Shown piece after piece: positions 34,697 through 45,197 of a stretch of DNA of 64,000 bases. The stretch's first letter is position 1. Each line of letters starts with the position of its first letter. The translations under genes and the position numbers were made by a program. Source of the DNA: Companilactobacillus mishanensis (GTDB taxonomy: Bacteria > Bacillota > Bacilli > Lactobacillales > Lactobacillaceae); contig NZ_RHON01000008.1 in assembly GCF_003946505.1 (NCBI RefSeq), positions 1-64,000 on the forward strand. The letters run 5' to 3'. The notes under the pieces were generated by a model, which saw only the letters and a program-made list of their open reading frames with translations, was not told the origin of the DNA and searched no databases.

Positions 34697-36127
34697 ATGG
34701 CTCTAAATTATAATAAAAATACTTTGTCAGCTTGTACAAGTATTTTAATAGGTAAAAAGGCGACTATCGGTGGTTCAACTATTATTGGTCGTAATGAGGA
34801 TGCCAAGGCTTCTTGGCCTAAACATTATGTAGTACATCCCTACGAGACTTTTGAAGAACCACAGAAATACGTTTCTAACGATAATGGTTTTGAAATCAAA
34901 CTTCCACGGACTCGTTACAAGTATTCCGCAACTCCAGAATGGACTGACAAAGAGGGCCTTTTTGAAGAAGATGGATTCAACGAATATGGTGTGGCAATGA
35001 GTGCAACTGAGAGTGCATATTCTAACCAACGTGTGCTTGGCGTTGATCCGTTGGTCGAAAATGGTATCGGCGAAGAAGCTATGGTCACTGTGGTTTTGCC
35101 ATATGTAAAAACTGCTCGCGAAGGTGTCATGAGACTTGGTAGTATCATTGAAAAACATGGTACTAATGAGACTAATGGCGTTCTTTTTGCTGACCAAAAT
35201 GAAGTCTGGTATTTTGAAAATGGTTCTGGCCATTATTGGGTCGCTCAACGTATTCCTGATGATTGTTATGCGGTCGTAGCTAACCAATTAGCAATCCAAG
35301 ATATTAATTTCAATGACCCTAAGAATTTTCTATTTAAGTCGGACATTCAAGAATTTGTGAATGATTATAACTTGAATCCTGATCGAGATAAATTTAGTTT
35401 TAGAAATATTTTTGGTACTCACGATATGTCGGATGCTATTTATAGCACACCGCGAGTTTGGTGGGGACAACAGGAGTTTTCTGGTAAGACGGATGAGAGT
35501 CCTGAAAGTCAGGATCTGTCATTTATCAAACGTGCTAATAGACTGTTGAGTATTGACGATGCACAGTATTACTTGAGTTCACATTTTCAGAAGACTGAAT
35601 TTGATCCTTTGAATGAGGGAGAGAACAACAAACGTTATCGTCCAATAAGTTTGGCCAAAACTCAAGAATCACATGTATTACAGATCAGACCTGATTTGAA
35701 ACCCGAGATTGCTTGTATCCATTGGCTTGCCATGGGTGTGGCATCTCAAAGTGTTTATGTTCCATTCTACATGGGAATCACAGATACGCCCGAGGAATAC
35801 AAGATTGGTGGACTTCCATACGATGATAAGTCTGCTTACTGGACTTACAAGTTGGCTGGAGTTTTATTGGATAGCCATTATCAAGAACTTGGTCAAATGT
35901 TCCAGAACAAACAAAAAGATATCAACATTTCACTTCGTAAGAAGTTGAGGGACGGCGATATCAAAGCTCTGGGCAAAACAGATGAAGAGTTGCCAGAATT
36001 TTTGACAAAGGCATCTAATGATATGGCACATATTGCTTTAGACGGATACAAAGAATTGATTGCACAACTTATCACTGATTCAACAGATTTTTCGCCATTG
36101 AATTTTAAGACGGATATGAATTTGTAA
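34697..36127 (+). CDS. pepD: C69-family dipeptidase
   Basis: A 476-residue N-terminal-nucleophile dipeptidase. Cys13 in LSACTSILIGKKAT would become the N-terminal catalytic nucleophile after removal of the short propeptide. GGSTIIGRNEDAKASWPKHYVVHP and YYLSSHFQKTEFDP are typical of lactobacillar PepD. No signal peptide, so it acts on imported dipeptides in the cytoplasm. It lies in a probable operon with the YbjQ gene and the YjeM-type permease, fitting peptide/amino-acid use. It could feed glycine-containing dipeptides to glycine reductase (inference). Confidence 0.9.
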   Translation: MALNYNKNTLSACTSILIGKKATIGGSTIIGRNEDAKASWPKHYVVHPYETFEEPQKYVSNDNGFEIKLPRTRYKYSATPEWTDKEGLFEEDGFNEYGVAMSATESAYSNQRVLGVDPLVENGIGEEAMVTVVLPYVKTAREGVMRLGSIIEKHGTNETNGVLFADQNEVWYFENGSGHYWVAQRIPDDCYAVVANQLAIQDINFNDPKNFLFKSDIQEFVNDYNLNPDRDKFSFRNIFGTHDMSDAIYSTPRVWWGQQEFSGKTDESPESQDLSFIKRANRLLSIDDAQYYLSSHFQKTEFDPLNEGENNKRYRPISLAKTQESHVLQIRPDLKPEIACIHWLAMGVASQSVYVPFYMGITDTPEEYKIGGLPYDDKSAYWTYKLAGVLLDSHYQELGQMFQNKQKDINISLRKKLRDGDIKALGKTDEELPEFLTKASNDMAHIALDGYKELIAQLITDSTDFSPLNFKTDMNL

Positions 36128-36156
36128 TTTATTGAGGAAATAGGGGAACTTTTATA

Positions 36157-37668
36157 ATGAACGAGGGTAATTCGACGAAGAAAACCATCACAATGTTCGG
36201 ATTGATCATGATGATTTTCACGTCTGTATATGGATTTGCCAATACAACTGTTGCGTATGCACAAATGGGATTGGCTAGTATTATTTGGTATTTATTTGCT
36301 GCAGTATTTTTCTTCCTACCAGTTGGATTTATGATGGCTGAATATGGTTCAGCCTTTCATGAAGCAAAGGGTGGAATTTACTCTTGGATCGAAGGTGCCG
36401 TTGGAGCAAAATTAGCTTTCACTGGTACTTTTATCTGGTTAGCTTCTTGGGAAGTTTGGCTAGTCTCAACTTCTTCAAAAGTTTGGATCCCAATGTCGAC
36501 ATTCTTTGCTGGACATGACACAACTCAAACTTGGCACTTAGGTAGCTTGAGTTCTACTCAGACTATTGGTCTTTTAGCCGTATTATGGATTTTATTTGTT
36601 ACATTCACAGCCACACGTGGTATGGATAAAATATCAAAGATCTCATCATTAGGTGGAACAATGATGATTGCCTTGAATATTCTATTTTTCGTATTAAGTA
36701 TTGCTATGATCTTCTTATCTGGATTCCACATGGCAGAACCTGTTACTGGTGCTAACACCTTTATCAAGTCTGCTAATCCGGTCTTTGCTTCACCACTAGG
36801 GATGGTTTCCTTCATTGTTTATGCAATCTTTGCATACGGTGGATTGGAATCAATGGGTGGAGTTACCGACAGTATGAAGAATCCTAAACGTGATTTCCCA
36901 CGTGGTATCTTGATTTCTGCTGGAATTATCGCCGTTCTTTATTCACTGACGATTCTTTTCTGGGGTATTAGTGCCAACTGGCATTCTGTTATCGGAAAGG
37001 AAGGAGTTAACCTTGGTAACATTACTTATGTCATGATGAGTAATTTGGGTTATACATTTGGTACACATATTGGAATGAGTTCATCCGCAGCAATCACTCT
37101 TGGAGAGTGGTTGGCAAGATTTACCGGATTAGACATGTTTATTCTCTATATGGGTTCATTCTTTGTTTTGATTTATTCACCTTTAAAGTCATTTATTCTT
37201 GGTACTCCCAAGGATTTCTGGCCAGAACGTGTTACTAAATTGAATAAAAAAGGTATGCCATCTAACGCAATGTGGATGCAAGCTGCCTTTGTTATTGTGA
37301 TCATTCTTGCCGTTGATTTCTTCGGTGGTAGAAATTCTAAAAACTTGTATCAAATATTGACCTTGATGGCTAATGTTTCCACTTCAGTTCCTTATTTGTT
37401 CCTTGTTGGTGCATATCCGTTCTTCAATTTGAACAATGATATCGAGAAACCATATGTCTTCTTTAAGAATAAAAAGATGATGTGGGCGACATCGATACTT
37501 GTATTCTTGGTTGTATTATTCGCAATTATCTTTACGTTGATCGAACCAATTATTGAACATGCTTGGATGGATGCATTCTGGACTATTATTGGACCAGTTG
37601 CTTTCGGAGCCATTGCCTTGATTCTTTATGGTAATTACGCTAGACGTACTAGAAATAAGAATTTATAA
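36157..37668 (+). CDS. APC-family amino acid permease (YjeM/glutamate-GABA type)
   Basis: A 503-residue membrane protein with about 12-13 hydrophobic segments. MFGLIMMIFTSVYGFANTTVAYAQMG at TM1 and YAIFAYGGLESMGGVTDSMKNPKRDFPRG in the middle match the YjeM group of glutamate/GABA antiporter-like APC transporters. Start ATG after TTGAGGAAATAGGGG. 29 bp after pepD and followed by a bidirectional terminator. Substrate not deducible from sequence. Confidence 0.85.
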   Translation: MNEGNSTKKTITMFGLIMMIFTSVYGFANTTVAYAQMGLASIIWYLFAAVFFFLPVGFMMAEYGSAFHEAKGGIYSWIEGAVGAKLAFTGTFIWLASWEVWLVSTSSKVWIPMSTFFAGHDTTQTWHLGSLSSTQTIGLLAVLWILFVTFTATRGMDKISKISSLGGTMMIALNILFFVLSIAMIFLSGFHMAEPVTGANTFIKSANPVFASPLGMVSFIVYAIFAYGGLESMGGVTDSMKNPKRDFPRGILISAGIIAVLYSLTILFWGISANWHSVIGKEGVNLGNITYVMMSNLGYTFGTHIGMSSSAAITLGEWLARFTGLDMFILYMGSFFVLIYSPLKSFILGTPKDFWPERVTKLNKKGMPSNAMWMQAAFVIVIILAVDFFGGRNSKNLYQILTLMANVSTSVPYLFLVGAYPFFNLNNDIEKPYVFFKNKKMMWATSILVFLVVLFAIIFTLIEPIIEHAWMDAFWTIIGPVAFGAIALILYGNYARRTRNKNL

Positions 37669-37672
37669 AATT

Positions 37673-37704
37673 AAAAGACCTCCAAATTTTTGGAGGTCTT
37701 TTTT
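37673..37704. terminator. Bidirectional terminator between the permease and glyA
   Basis: AAAAGACCTCCAAA pairs with TTTGGAGGTCTTTT, with A/T runs on both sides. Confidence 0.9.
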
Positions 37705-37714
37705 GATATCTAGT

Positions 37715-38944
37715 TTATTTGATAGGATGTTTGTCAGTTAAAGCTTTTGTACGTGCATCCAATTCTTTTAATTTGTCGGCATCATCATGATACTTGATAG
37801 CATCTACAATGATTGAAGCAACTTCACGACAATCATCTTCATCGAATCCACGAGAAGTGATTGCAGGAGTTCCTAAACGTAAGCCAGATGTGTATTTTGG
37901 TGGCAATGGATCATTAGGAATAGCTTCTTTGTTGGTTGTGATGTGAATCGTGTCAAGCAAGTTTTGAACTTCCATACCGTTCATATCAGTTTCTGTAAGT
38001 ACCACGTTCAACAAGTGGTTGTCGGTTCCACCAGTTAAAACAGAAAGGTTTTCTGCATTGTTGATAACTTCTGACATTGCTTGAGCATTCTTCATAACTT
38101 GAGCGATGTAAGTCTTGAATTCTGGTTGAAGGTCTTCGCCAAATGCAACAGCTTTTGCAGCAATAACGTGTTCCAAAGGTCCACCTTGTGTTCCAGGGAA
38201 AATAGCAGAATTGATCTTCTTGCCAAGTTCTGGTTTAGCAAAAATCATACCACCACGAGGTCCACGGAGTGTTTTATGTGTAGTTGTTGTGACGATATCG
38301 GCAACACCGATTGGAGTGGGATGTAGTCCAACAGCAGCTAATCCAGCAATATGGGCCATATCTACCATCAATAGGGCATTTACTGAGTCAGCGATTGCAC
38401 GGAATTTTTTGAAATCAATAGTTCTACTGTAGGCTGAAGCACCTGCAACAATAAGCTTTGGTTGTACTTCTTGAGCAATCTTTTGAACTTCATCATAATC
38501 GATGAATCCTTCGGCATTTACTCCATATGAATGGAATTGGTACATCTTACCTGAGAAGTTAACTTTGGAGCCATGTGTTAAGTGTCCACCAGCGTTTAAG
38601 TCCATACCTAATACTACGTCACCTGGTTTTAAAACAGCCTGGTAAGCGGCAGCATTAGCTTGTGAGCCTGAGTGAGGTTGAACATTTACATATTCCGCAT
38701 TGAATAATTTTTTAGCACGGTCGATTGCAATCGTTTCGATTTGGTCGATAATTTCACATCCACCATAGTAGCGACGGCCAGGATAACCTTCAGCATATTT
38801 GTTAGTCAACACTGAACCTTGAGCCTTTCTAACGTCATCGGAAACAATATTTTCTGATGCAATAAGTTCGATATTGCGGTTTTGACGATCTTCTTCCTTT
38901 TGAATTAAATCAAAAACTTCTTTATCACCATTACTGTACTTCAT
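37715..38944 (-). CDS. glyA: Serine hydroxymethyltransferase
   Basis: 409 residues, PLP-dependent. The PLP lysine is in [15 protein letters not shown], with [10 protein letters not shown] and [18 protein letters not shown] at the N-terminus. Interconverts serine plus tetrahydrofolate with glycine plus methylene-THF. In this genome it can provide glycine for the glycine reductase encoded 4 kb away, though housekeeping use is enough to explain it. Four bases separate it from the upstream nuclease gene on the same strand. Confidence 0.96.
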   Translation of the reverse strand: MKYSNGDKEVFDLIQKEEDRQNRNIELIASENIVSDDVRKAQGSVLTNKYAEGYPGRRYYGGCEIIDQIETIAIDRAKKLFNAEYVNVQPHSGSQANAAAYQAVLKPGDVVLGMDLNAGGHLTHGSKVNFSGKMYQFHSYGVNAEGFIDYDEVQKIAQEVQPKLIVAGASAYSRTIDFKKFRAIADSVNALLMVDMAHIAGLAAVGLHPTPIGVADIVTTTTHKTLRGPRGGMIFAKPELGKKINSAIFPGTQGGPLEHVIAAKAVAFGEDLQPEFKTYIAQVMKNAQAMSEVINNAENLSVLTGGTDNHLLNVVLTETDMNGMEVQNLLDTIHITTNKEAIPNDPLPPKYTSGLRLGTPAITSRGFDEDDCREVASIIVDAIKYHDDADKLKELDARTKALTDKHPIK

Positions 38945-38948
38945 CGAA

Positions 38949-39761
38949 TCACTCCTTGTTATTATTAACTACACTTGTACCATCAGCATAATTGATTGTT
39001 ACGCCTTTCTCAACATTAAAAATGTATACATTAAACTTTACTTGACCATCACTATTACCTTGTGAGTCGAGTGACTCTGCCATCATCTGTACCCCTCTAG
39101 CAACTAGCTCGTTGTTTCGGTAAATGGGTTGTACACGATATCTAATGAAATTATTTGGGTTTTGTTTTAGATAGTAGGCAATGTCATTCTCGTGTTTTAG
39201 CATTTCAGGTGAATTCAATGACCTTGTTGCAGTCATCAAATTTTTTGGATTGTTATTTTGACCTGAAAGTTGGAAACCAATCAAATGGGAGCGGTTGTAT
39301 AACCAGCCACCTGGAATACGTTTGTTTCTCCAGCCAGTAGGATTGACGTATAATGGCTCTCTTTTTTCAGTTGGCATAAGGCTGCGATTCAAGAGTGCAT
39401 CTGCCTCAATGGCACGGTTGAAATTGTCTAAATCGGCAAAACTCTGCCATGCGCCAGATGCAATACTTAAGTCTTTTTTTGAAAAAGTTGGGTTGTTATT
39501 GTTTACTTCAATTTCTTGATGACCGTTGTAATTGAGATTAGCAAGTTGCGAGGACGAATTAGCATTGGTCTTGGTAGCTTGCCTTGGATTGTCACCATTA
39601 TCTATATTGCCCTGATACGTTTCGTAAACTCCGGTACCCCCAGCAATTATCAATACTAGTCCTAATGTGACTAGTCGATGATGGATCCTTTTCTTAGGCT
39701 TGATCATGAAGGTGGTAAACAAAACAATGACGCCCAAAATTATCAGTAATAACATATACAT
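38949..39761 (-). CDS. Membrane-anchored DNA/RNA non-specific endonuclease (EndA-like)
   Basis: About 270 residues. The N-terminus has two hydrophobic segments ([20 protein letters not shown] and [20 protein letters not shown]), followed by a Ser/Asn linker and a beta-beta-alpha metal nuclease domain with [32 protein letters not shown] (RSH in place of the DRGH motif, and the metal-binding Asn). This is like DNA-entry nucleases of lactobacilli. ATG 39761 is used because GGGGAG lies 10 nt upstream; the longer TTG form would include that SD. It is transcribed ahead of glyA. Confidence 0.85.
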   Translation of the reverse strand: MYMLLLIILGVIVLFTTFMIKPKKRIHHRLVTLGLVLIIAGGTGVYETYQGNIDNGDNPRQATKTNANSSSQLANLNYNGHQEIEVNNNNPTFSKKDLSIASGAWQSFADLDNFNRAIEADALLNRSLMPTEKREPLYVNPTGWRNKRIPGGWLYNRSHLIGFQLSGQNNNPKNLMTATRSLNSPEMLKHENDIAYYLKQNPNNFIRYRVQPIYRNNELVARGVQMMAESLDSQGNSDGQVKFNVYIFNVEKGVTINYADGTSVVNNNKE

Positions 39762-39943
39762 AAATTTAATGCTCCCCAAAATAGTTTACCAAGTCTTATT
39801 CTCAAATTCCCTAAATATGCTTGCAAGATAGGACTTGGTATACAGCATAGTGTAGCATAATAAATAGTTGTCATTGACCTAACTACTTGAAATAAATATT
39901 TTTATCAACTATGATGGAATCAGTAGTCGAAGGAGGTTTCTAT

Positions 39944-41296
39944 ATGAAAGTTATTGTAGTAGGTTCATCACATGGTGGGTACGAAACAGTTCGAGGAATT
40001 CTCAAACAAAACCCAGATACAGAAATTCAATGGTATGAAAAGGGTGACTTCCTATCATTCTTATCTTGCGGAATGCAATTGTATTTGGAAGGTAAAGTTA
40101 AGAAGGTAAATAGTGTCAGCTATGCCACTCCAGAGGAAATGGAAAAACAAGGTGTTGCTGTATATCTTCAACAAGAAATTACAAAGATCGATGCTGCAAA
40201 ACATGAAGTTGAAGTTGTTAGCCACGCTGATGGTTCAACTCGTACTGAAAAGTATGACAAGCTGGTTTTGAGTGCTGGAGCTGTTCCAACACATATCCCA
40301 GTTGAGGGAAGCGACTTAGAAAATATTTATGCAATGCGTGGTCGTGACTGGGCTATCAAGTTAAAGGCCAAAACAGTTGACCCTGATGTCAACAATGTTG
40401 TTGTAATAGGTTCAGGATATATCGGAAATGAAGCTACAGAAGTATTTGCCAAAGCCGGTATGAATGTAACTGTAATTGATATTTTACCAAGAGTTTTGGG
40501 TACATATTTGGATCCAGAATTCACAGATATTCTTGCCAAGAATATGGAAGAACACGGTGTTAAGATTGCTGCAGGTGAAACAGTTAAAAAGTTCGTCGGT
40601 AAAGGCGGGAAAGTTACACAAGTTCAAACTGATAAAGGAACTTATGATGCTGATCTAGTCATCGAAGCAGCTGGTGTTCGTCCAAATACTAAATGGTTGA
40701 ACGGCATTGTCGACATCAATAAAGATGGAACAATTAAAACTGACGAATATATGCAAACCAGTGCTAAAGATATTTTTGCCGTTGGGGATGCAACTCATAT
40801 CAAGTTCTTGCCAACCGATGGTGAGGCACATATCTCACTTGCAACTAATGCACGTCGTCAAGGTAGAATTGCTGCATTGAACCTTGAAAAACCAGTTAAG
40901 AAATTCCCTGGTATTTCAGGATCATCAGCTTTAACTGTCTTTGATTACAAGTTTGCCTCGACTGGTATTAAAGATGCTACTGCTAAGGCATATAATGCTA
41001 ATGTTAAATCAGTTTATGTAACAGATAGCTACAGACCAAAGTTTGTCCCAGCTGATGAAAATCCAACAGTTTATTTCAAATTAACGTATAACGCTGATAA
41101 TCATCAAGTCGTTGGTGCACAAATTATGTCAAAAGCTGATGTAACTGCAGACATCAATGCTATTTCAGTTGCTATTCAAGCTAAGATGACAATCGAATAT
41201 CTCGAATATGCCGATTTCTTCTTCCAACCAGGATTTGACCGTCCATGGAATATCATCAATGTTGCGGCTCAAAAGGCTGTCGATGAAAATAAATAA
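39944..41296 (+). CDS. nox: NADH oxidase-type flavoprotein
   Basis: A 450-residue pyridine nucleotide-disulfide oxidoreductase. [13 protein letters not shown] (FAD), single redox Cys in [34 protein letters not shown] (NADH), [12 protein letters not shown] (FAD). This matches water-forming NADH oxidases of lactic acid bacteria, which use a Cys-sulfenic acid. AAGGAGG precedes ATG 39944; an earlier in-frame ATG at 39911 is upstream of the SD. Regenerates NAD+ and removes O2, which also protects oxygen-sensitive selenoenzymes (inference). Confidence 0.88.
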   Translation: MKVIVVGSSHGGYETVRGILKQNPDTEIQWYEKGDFLSFLSCGMQLYLEGKVKKVNSVSYATPEEMEKQGVAVYLQQEITKIDAAKHEVEVVSHADGSTRTEKYDKLVLSAGAVPTHIPVEGSDLENIYAMRGRDWAIKLKAKTVDPDVNNVVVIGSGYIGNEATEVFAKAGMNVTVIDILPRVLGTYLDPEFTDILAKNMEEHGVKIAAGETVKKFVGKGGKVTQVQTDKGTYDADLVIEAAGVRPNTKWLNGIVDINKDGTIKTDEYMQTSAKDIFAVGDATHIKFLPTDGEAHISLATNARRQGRIAALNLEKPVKKFPGISGSSALTVFDYKFASTGIKDATAKAYNANVKSVYVTDSYRPKFVPADENPTVYFKLTYNADNHQVVGAQIMSKADVTADINAISVAIQAKMTIEYLEYADFFFQPGFDRPWNIINVAAQKAVDENK

Positions 41297-41305
41297 ATAA
41301 TGATT

Positions 41306-41348
41306 AATAACCAAAACGAATTTCATTTATCGTTTTGGTTATTTTTTT
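41306..41348 (+). terminator. Terminator after the NADH oxidase gene
   Basis: AATAACCAAAACGA pairs with TCGTTTTGGTTATT; seven T follow. Confidence 0.88.
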
Positions 41349-41399
41349 GTCTAAATTATAGTAATATATTAGTAACAGATACATAAAGAGGGATTATAT

Positions 41400-42182
41400 A
41401 TGAAAAAAAGGGGATTGCTTGCGGTATTGTTTGTATTATCGCTCATTTTTGTAAGTAGTCAGTTTTGGGTTAACAAGGTTGACGCGGTATCATTGCAATA
41501 TCAAGTACTTCAACCAAATGGACAAACTAGTCATGCGGACCAGTACATGGATAAGCCAGCTAATGTAATCATCAAAGATGGTAAATACTATGTGTCAATG
41601 ACGTCATCAGTCCCATCTTGGATCGGTTCACATCCAGTTACATATACCAGCATCAATAATGGTGATGGTCAGATTGTCAATAATGCTCATGGTGCAACAT
41701 TTAAGTTCATTACAACAGATTTGAATAAACTAATACCTGTTACCATGCATTTGGATGTTAAAGTTGCCAACGTGAATATGGATGCGTTAGTTTATCTGAA
41801 ATTCCTAAATGTCCCTGCATTGAGTAGTGGAGACAATGGTAACAATTCTGCTACTAATTCCGGAGATAATGGTGGGGATGCTTCTGCGAACGGTGGAGAT
41901 ACATCTGCTGATGGAAAAGCAACCGATGGCGATAATTCTGGAGAGAAAGCTGCCGATGGTGAAAAAGTTACAATAAAAAAACCAGTTCCATTGAAAGATT
42001 CTAAAAAATCAGGTACACCAGCTAAGAAAGACGAATCTGCTTCCGTGATATATCCTGATGGTAAAAACAATTCGAAAGCAAAGAAATCCAAGAATCATTT
42101 TATAGCAATTACTTCTGCTTCAGTCGTGGGAGTTGCTGCTATTGCAGGTGTCATTTTTTACTTCCGTAAAAGTATATTTTAA
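41400..42182 (+). CDS. NEAT-domain surface protein with C-terminal membrane anchor
   Basis: 260 residues: signal peptide (KKRGLLAVLFVLSLIFVSS), one NEAT domain (about 30-145; SLQYQVLQPNGQTSHADQYM, NVIIKDGKYYVSMTSSVPSWIGSHPVTY), an Asp/Gly/Asn/Ser-rich spacer (about 147-185), a Lys-rich stretch and a C-terminal transmembrane helix (HFIAITSASVVGVAAIAGVIFYF). NEAT domains bind haem or haemoproteins, but the final strand reads NMDALVYLKFL without the YxxxY haem-ligand motif. There is no LPXTG. No Isd-type transporter lies nearby. Confidence 0.75.
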   Translation: MKKRGLLAVLFVLSLIFVSSQFWVNKVDAVSLQYQVLQPNGQTSHADQYMDKPANVIIKDGKYYVSMTSSVPSWIGSHPVTYTSINNGDGQIVNNAHGATFKFITTDLNKLIPVTMHLDVKVANVNMDALVYLKFLNVPALSSGDNGNNSATNSGDNGGDASANGGDTSADGKATDGDNSGEKAADGEKVTIKKPVPLKDSKKSGTPAKKDESASVIYPDGKNNSKAKKSKNHFIAITSASVVGVAAIAGVIFYFRKSIF

Positions 42183-42186
42183 ATAA

Positions 42187-42222
42187 AAAAGAAGCTGTGA
42201 CTTATTGGTCACAGCTTCTTTT
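42187..42222. terminator. Bidirectional terminator
   Basis: AAAAGAAGCTGTGAC pairs with its complement around TTATTG, between the NEAT gene (+) and htpX (-). Confidence 0.9.
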
Positions 42223-43140
42223 CTACATAAATGTTTTCTTTAATGCTTCTATTCGTTTATCCAATGGAGGATGAGTATCAAACCAACCGGCAAAGCTCTT
42301 TCTCTTCTTTTGTGGATCAGAGATATAGAGTGCCGCACTGGCATCATCAACTTTCTTCATTGGTTCTTCATTTTTTTCGAGCTTTTCTAGGGCGTTTATC
42401 AACCCCTGTGGGTTACGTGTCAATTCAGCGCCAGAAACATCTGCTAGATACTCTCTGTTTCGAGATATGGCCAACTGAACTAAATTGGCGATGAACGGTC
42501 CTAATATCATAAAGACCAGTCCGACTAGCCATAAGACCAATCGGATCACCATCCATCCTGAATTTGATTCATTATCACGATCATTAAATCCAGGCCATAC
42601 GAATCGATATGCATTACCAATTAGCGTACAGATAAGAATGATGGCAGATGACAAAGCTACTGAAATCGTCGATACTCTGATATCAAAATTTTTGACATGG
42701 GAGATTTCGTGAGCAAGCACGCCTTCGAGTTCTTCACGGTCCATCATTTCATACAAGCCGGAAGTAACTGCAACGGCAGCATGTTCTGGATCTCGACCAG
42801 TCGCAAAGGCATTTGGACTTGGATCATTGATCATATAAATTTCTGGCATGGGAATATCTGCCACCATAGTTAAATCTTCGACAATGTGCCAAAGGTCTGG
42901 TGCATCTTTCTCGGCTTCCAACTTCTTGGCACCATTCATTTGCATGACGATGCTGGTAGATTGGAAATAGGTTATCAGTGCATAAACTAATGCAATAACC
43001 AATGAAAGAATAATTCCATACCAAATATTATTGATGAAAAAGTAACCGATAAAACTTCCAAGAGCAGCAAGAATTATGAAGAAAATAACAAATATGAAGT
43101 ATGTTTTGCGTTTATTACTATCAATCTGTTGATAGATCAT
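42223..43140 (-). CDS. htpX: HtpX-family membrane zinc metalloprotease
   Basis: 305 residues. Two N-terminal transmembrane segments, the zinc site HEISH in EGVLAHEISHVKNFD, two further hydrophobic segments and the downstream Glu in NREYLADVSGAELTRNPQGL. HtpX degrades misfolded membrane proteins. It is 12 bp after lemA in a lemA-htpX operon, the common Gram-positive arrangement. The product ends LDKRIEALKKTFM. Confidence 0.95.
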   Translation of the reverse strand: MIYQQIDSNKRKTYFIFVIFFIILAALGSFIGYFFINNIWYGIILSLVIALVYALITYFQSTSIVMQMNGAKKLEAEKDAPDLWHIVEDLTMVADIPMPEIYMINDPSPNAFATGRDPEHAAVAVTSGLYEMMDREELEGVLAHEISHVKNFDIRVSTISVALSSAIILICTLIGNAYRFVWPGFNDRDNESNSGWMVIRLVLWLVGLVFMILGPFIANLVQLAISRNREYLADVSGAELTRNPQGLINALEKLEKNEEPMKKVDDASAALYISDPQKKRKSFAGWFDTHPPLDKRIEALKKTFM

Positions 43141-43152
43141 TGTTTTCTCCTA

Positions 43153-43704
43153 CTAAAACTTCACTTTTGGAGCTTCCTTTTCAGCTTCAGGAATTGATAA
43201 GAATTCCATAGCTGTGAATCCATGAATTCCCGCAACTAAATTACGTGGGAAAGTTTCGATAGCTGTATCATATTGTTGTACTTGACTGTTGTAAGCTTGG
43301 CGAGCATATGCTACTTTGTTTTCTGTGTTTGAAAGTTCTTCCATCAATTTTGAGAATTCTTGGTTGGCTTTCAAATCAGGATAGTTTTCAGCTAATGCGA
43401 AGACTTGTCTTAAGACACCAGTAAGTTGGTTGTCCGCATCAACTTTGTCTTGTAGAGAATCAGCGTTAGTAACGTTATTTCTGAGTTCGACAACTTTTGA
43501 TAAAGTTTCCTTTTCGTGAGAAGCATAGCCCTTAACTGTTTCGACCAAATTAGGAATCAAATCAGTACGACGTTTTAGTTGAACATCGATTTGTGAGCTA
43601 AATTCACGCGCACGGTTTCTGTATTTGACCAAACCGTTATATAAACCAGCGTAGATAATACCTAAAATTACTACGATTGCGATAATAATTATTGCTATTG
43701 TCAT
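43153..43704 (-). CDS. lemA: LemA family protein
   Basis: 183 residues. A single N-terminal transmembrane helix (TIAIIIIAIVVILGIIYAGLYNGL), followed by the coiled-coil LemA domain with RRTDLIPNLVETVKGYASHEKETL and AYARQAYNSQVQQYDTAIETFP. First gene of the lemA-htpX operon. LemA is thought to act with the HtpX protease in membrane quality control. Confidence 0.95.
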   Translation of the reverse strand: MTIAIIIIAIVVILGIIYAGLYNGLVKYRNRAREFSSQIDVQLKRRTDLIPNLVETVKGYASHEKETLSKVVELRNNVTNADSLQDKVDADNQLTGVLRQVFALAENYPDLKANQEFSKLMEELSNTENKVAYARQAYNSQVQQYDTAIETFPRNLVAGIHGFTAMEFLSIPEAEKEAPKVKF

Positions 43705-43828
43705 TGTATTCTCCTTTTTTATGTTGCATACATTTTACCATAATTGATTATCCATAATACCCTTATAGCCTGGACATTATAGTAAATAAAATACTGCAGA
43801 TCATGCCAATTAGAAATTACTAAATCTC

Positions 43829-43866
43829 AAGCCTCAACGTTTCTCTTTTAACGTTGAGGCTTTTAT
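43829..43866 (+). terminator. Terminator-like hairpin upstream of the serine hydrolase gene
   Basis: AGCCTCAACGTT pairs perfectly with AACGTTGAGGCT around TCTCTTTT, followed by TTTT. No plus-strand gene precedes it, so it could end a short RNA or act as a leader attenuator. The rest of the 43705-43930 gap is AT-rich without a supported gene. Confidence 0.6.
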
Positions 43867-43930
43867 AATGTAGATAATTAAATATATATGTTAGGTAACG
43901 AATATTTTGTAACTGTTAAGGAGATATGTT

Positions 43931-45049
43931 ATGAAAAATAGAGTTAGATTTATAACATGTACAATGTCAGTATTGTTGCTTCAATCATTACTAGTTACAT
44001 CAACTCCAGTTCGTGCCGATACTTTTGACACGACACAACCAGTTGTTACTCAAACTAATCAAGAATATGAAGATCAAGAATTGTCGGGACAAGTTGATAA
44101 CTTGTTGAAACAGGGGAATTTCTGCGGCACAGTTTTGATTATCAAAGACGGCAAGCCTGTATATACAAAAAGTATGGGCTATGCCGATTATTCAAAAAAA
44201 CTTATGAATAAGGATAATTCTAGTTATGAGATCGACTCGATTCAAAAGTCTTTGACTGCAGGGTTGATCATGAAATTAGTCCAGGAACACAAAATGAGTT
44301 TGGATGACAAACTCGCCAAATATTTCCCCGAAATACCAGGAAGCCATAAAATAACTATTCGTCAAATGTTAGACATGAAATCTGGTTTGACTTTATCGGG
44401 GGACGGTCCAACTGTTCCATTACCTGACGCACAAATTGCCAATGATGATGCACACTCTTTGTATTACAGTAACGTGATGTACAATAAGTGGCAATATTCC
44501 CCAATAAATTTTGTTTTATTGGCTAGGATCGTAGAAAAGGTTTCACACAAAAATTATAAACAAATATTCACAGAAACGTATATCAAGAAACTTCATTTGA
44601 AGGAAACTACATTTGCCTATGGTTCATCAAATAATGTAAATAAATCACAGGGATATACAAATAATAATCCACTATCAGGTCGTCTAACTTATGCAAATCC
44701 TTATATAACAAAAGCATATGAAACACGAGATGAATTCGGGACCGGTCAAGTATTTATGAGCCCAGGTGATCTTTATAAGGCTGAGAGATATTTGGTTTCT
44801 GGAGACATGTTAACTAACAAATCGCGCCAGGAATTGTTTGTTCCCGCTAGCATTAGCACATACGGTGGTGGATTGTATAATCATACTGATAGCCGTGGAT
44901 CAAATGGTTGGGGATATGGTTATCAATCAGTTTTCCATATCTCAGATTCAGGCAACACTGCTGTTGTCGTGATGAGTAATTATCAAAGGTTGGCAAATAA
45001 TGTAAAACCTTTGGCAAATAAAATTTTCTCATTAGCTTTAAGTGAATAG
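43931..45049 (+). CDS. Secreted serine hydrolase of the beta-lactamase/PBP-like family
   Basis: 372 residues. Signal peptide (about 1-30, ending VRADTFD). The class C beta-lactamase-like domain has nucleophile Ser in DSIQKSLTAG (SxxK) and the YSP tyrosine motif in WQYSPINFVLLARI; GYGYQSVFHISDSG lies at the position of the third motif. Such proteins in lactobacilli act on cell-wall peptides or esters; no substrate is evident. AAGGAGATATG gives a good SD. Ends in a short terminator. Confidence 0.85.
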   Translation: MKNRVRFITCTMSVLLLQSLLVTSTPVRADTFDTTQPVVTQTNQEYEDQELSGQVDNLLKQGNFCGTVLIIKDGKPVYTKSMGYADYSKKLMNKDNSSYEIDSIQKSLTAGLIMKLVQEHKMSLDDKLAKYFPEIPGSHKITIRQMLDMKSGLTLSGDGPTVPLPDAQIANDDAHSLYYSNVMYNKWQYSPINFVLLARIVEKVSHKNYKQIFTETYIKKLHLKETTFAYGSSNNVNKSQGYTNNNPLSGRLTYANPYITKAYETRDEFGTGQVFMSPGDLYKAERYLVSGDMLTNKSRQELFVPASISTYGGGLYNHTDSRGSNGWGYGYQSVFHISDSGNTAVVVMSNYQRLANNVKPLANKIFSLALSE

Positions 45050-45054
45050 GTTTA

Positions 45055-45080
45055 GATGGTCGAGAGACCATCTTTTTTTT
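45055..45080 (+). terminator. Terminator after the serine hydrolase gene
   Basis: GATGGTC-GAGA-GACCATC, followed by eight T. Confidence 0.88.
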
Positions 45081-45197
45081 ATATTTATATTTCTAAATAA
45101 AAATACGTCAATATTGCTAATAATTGTAGAAATATTTAATGTAATCGAATACAATACACGTTATAATATGGATATCAAATAGAAGAGGGTGATGCTC

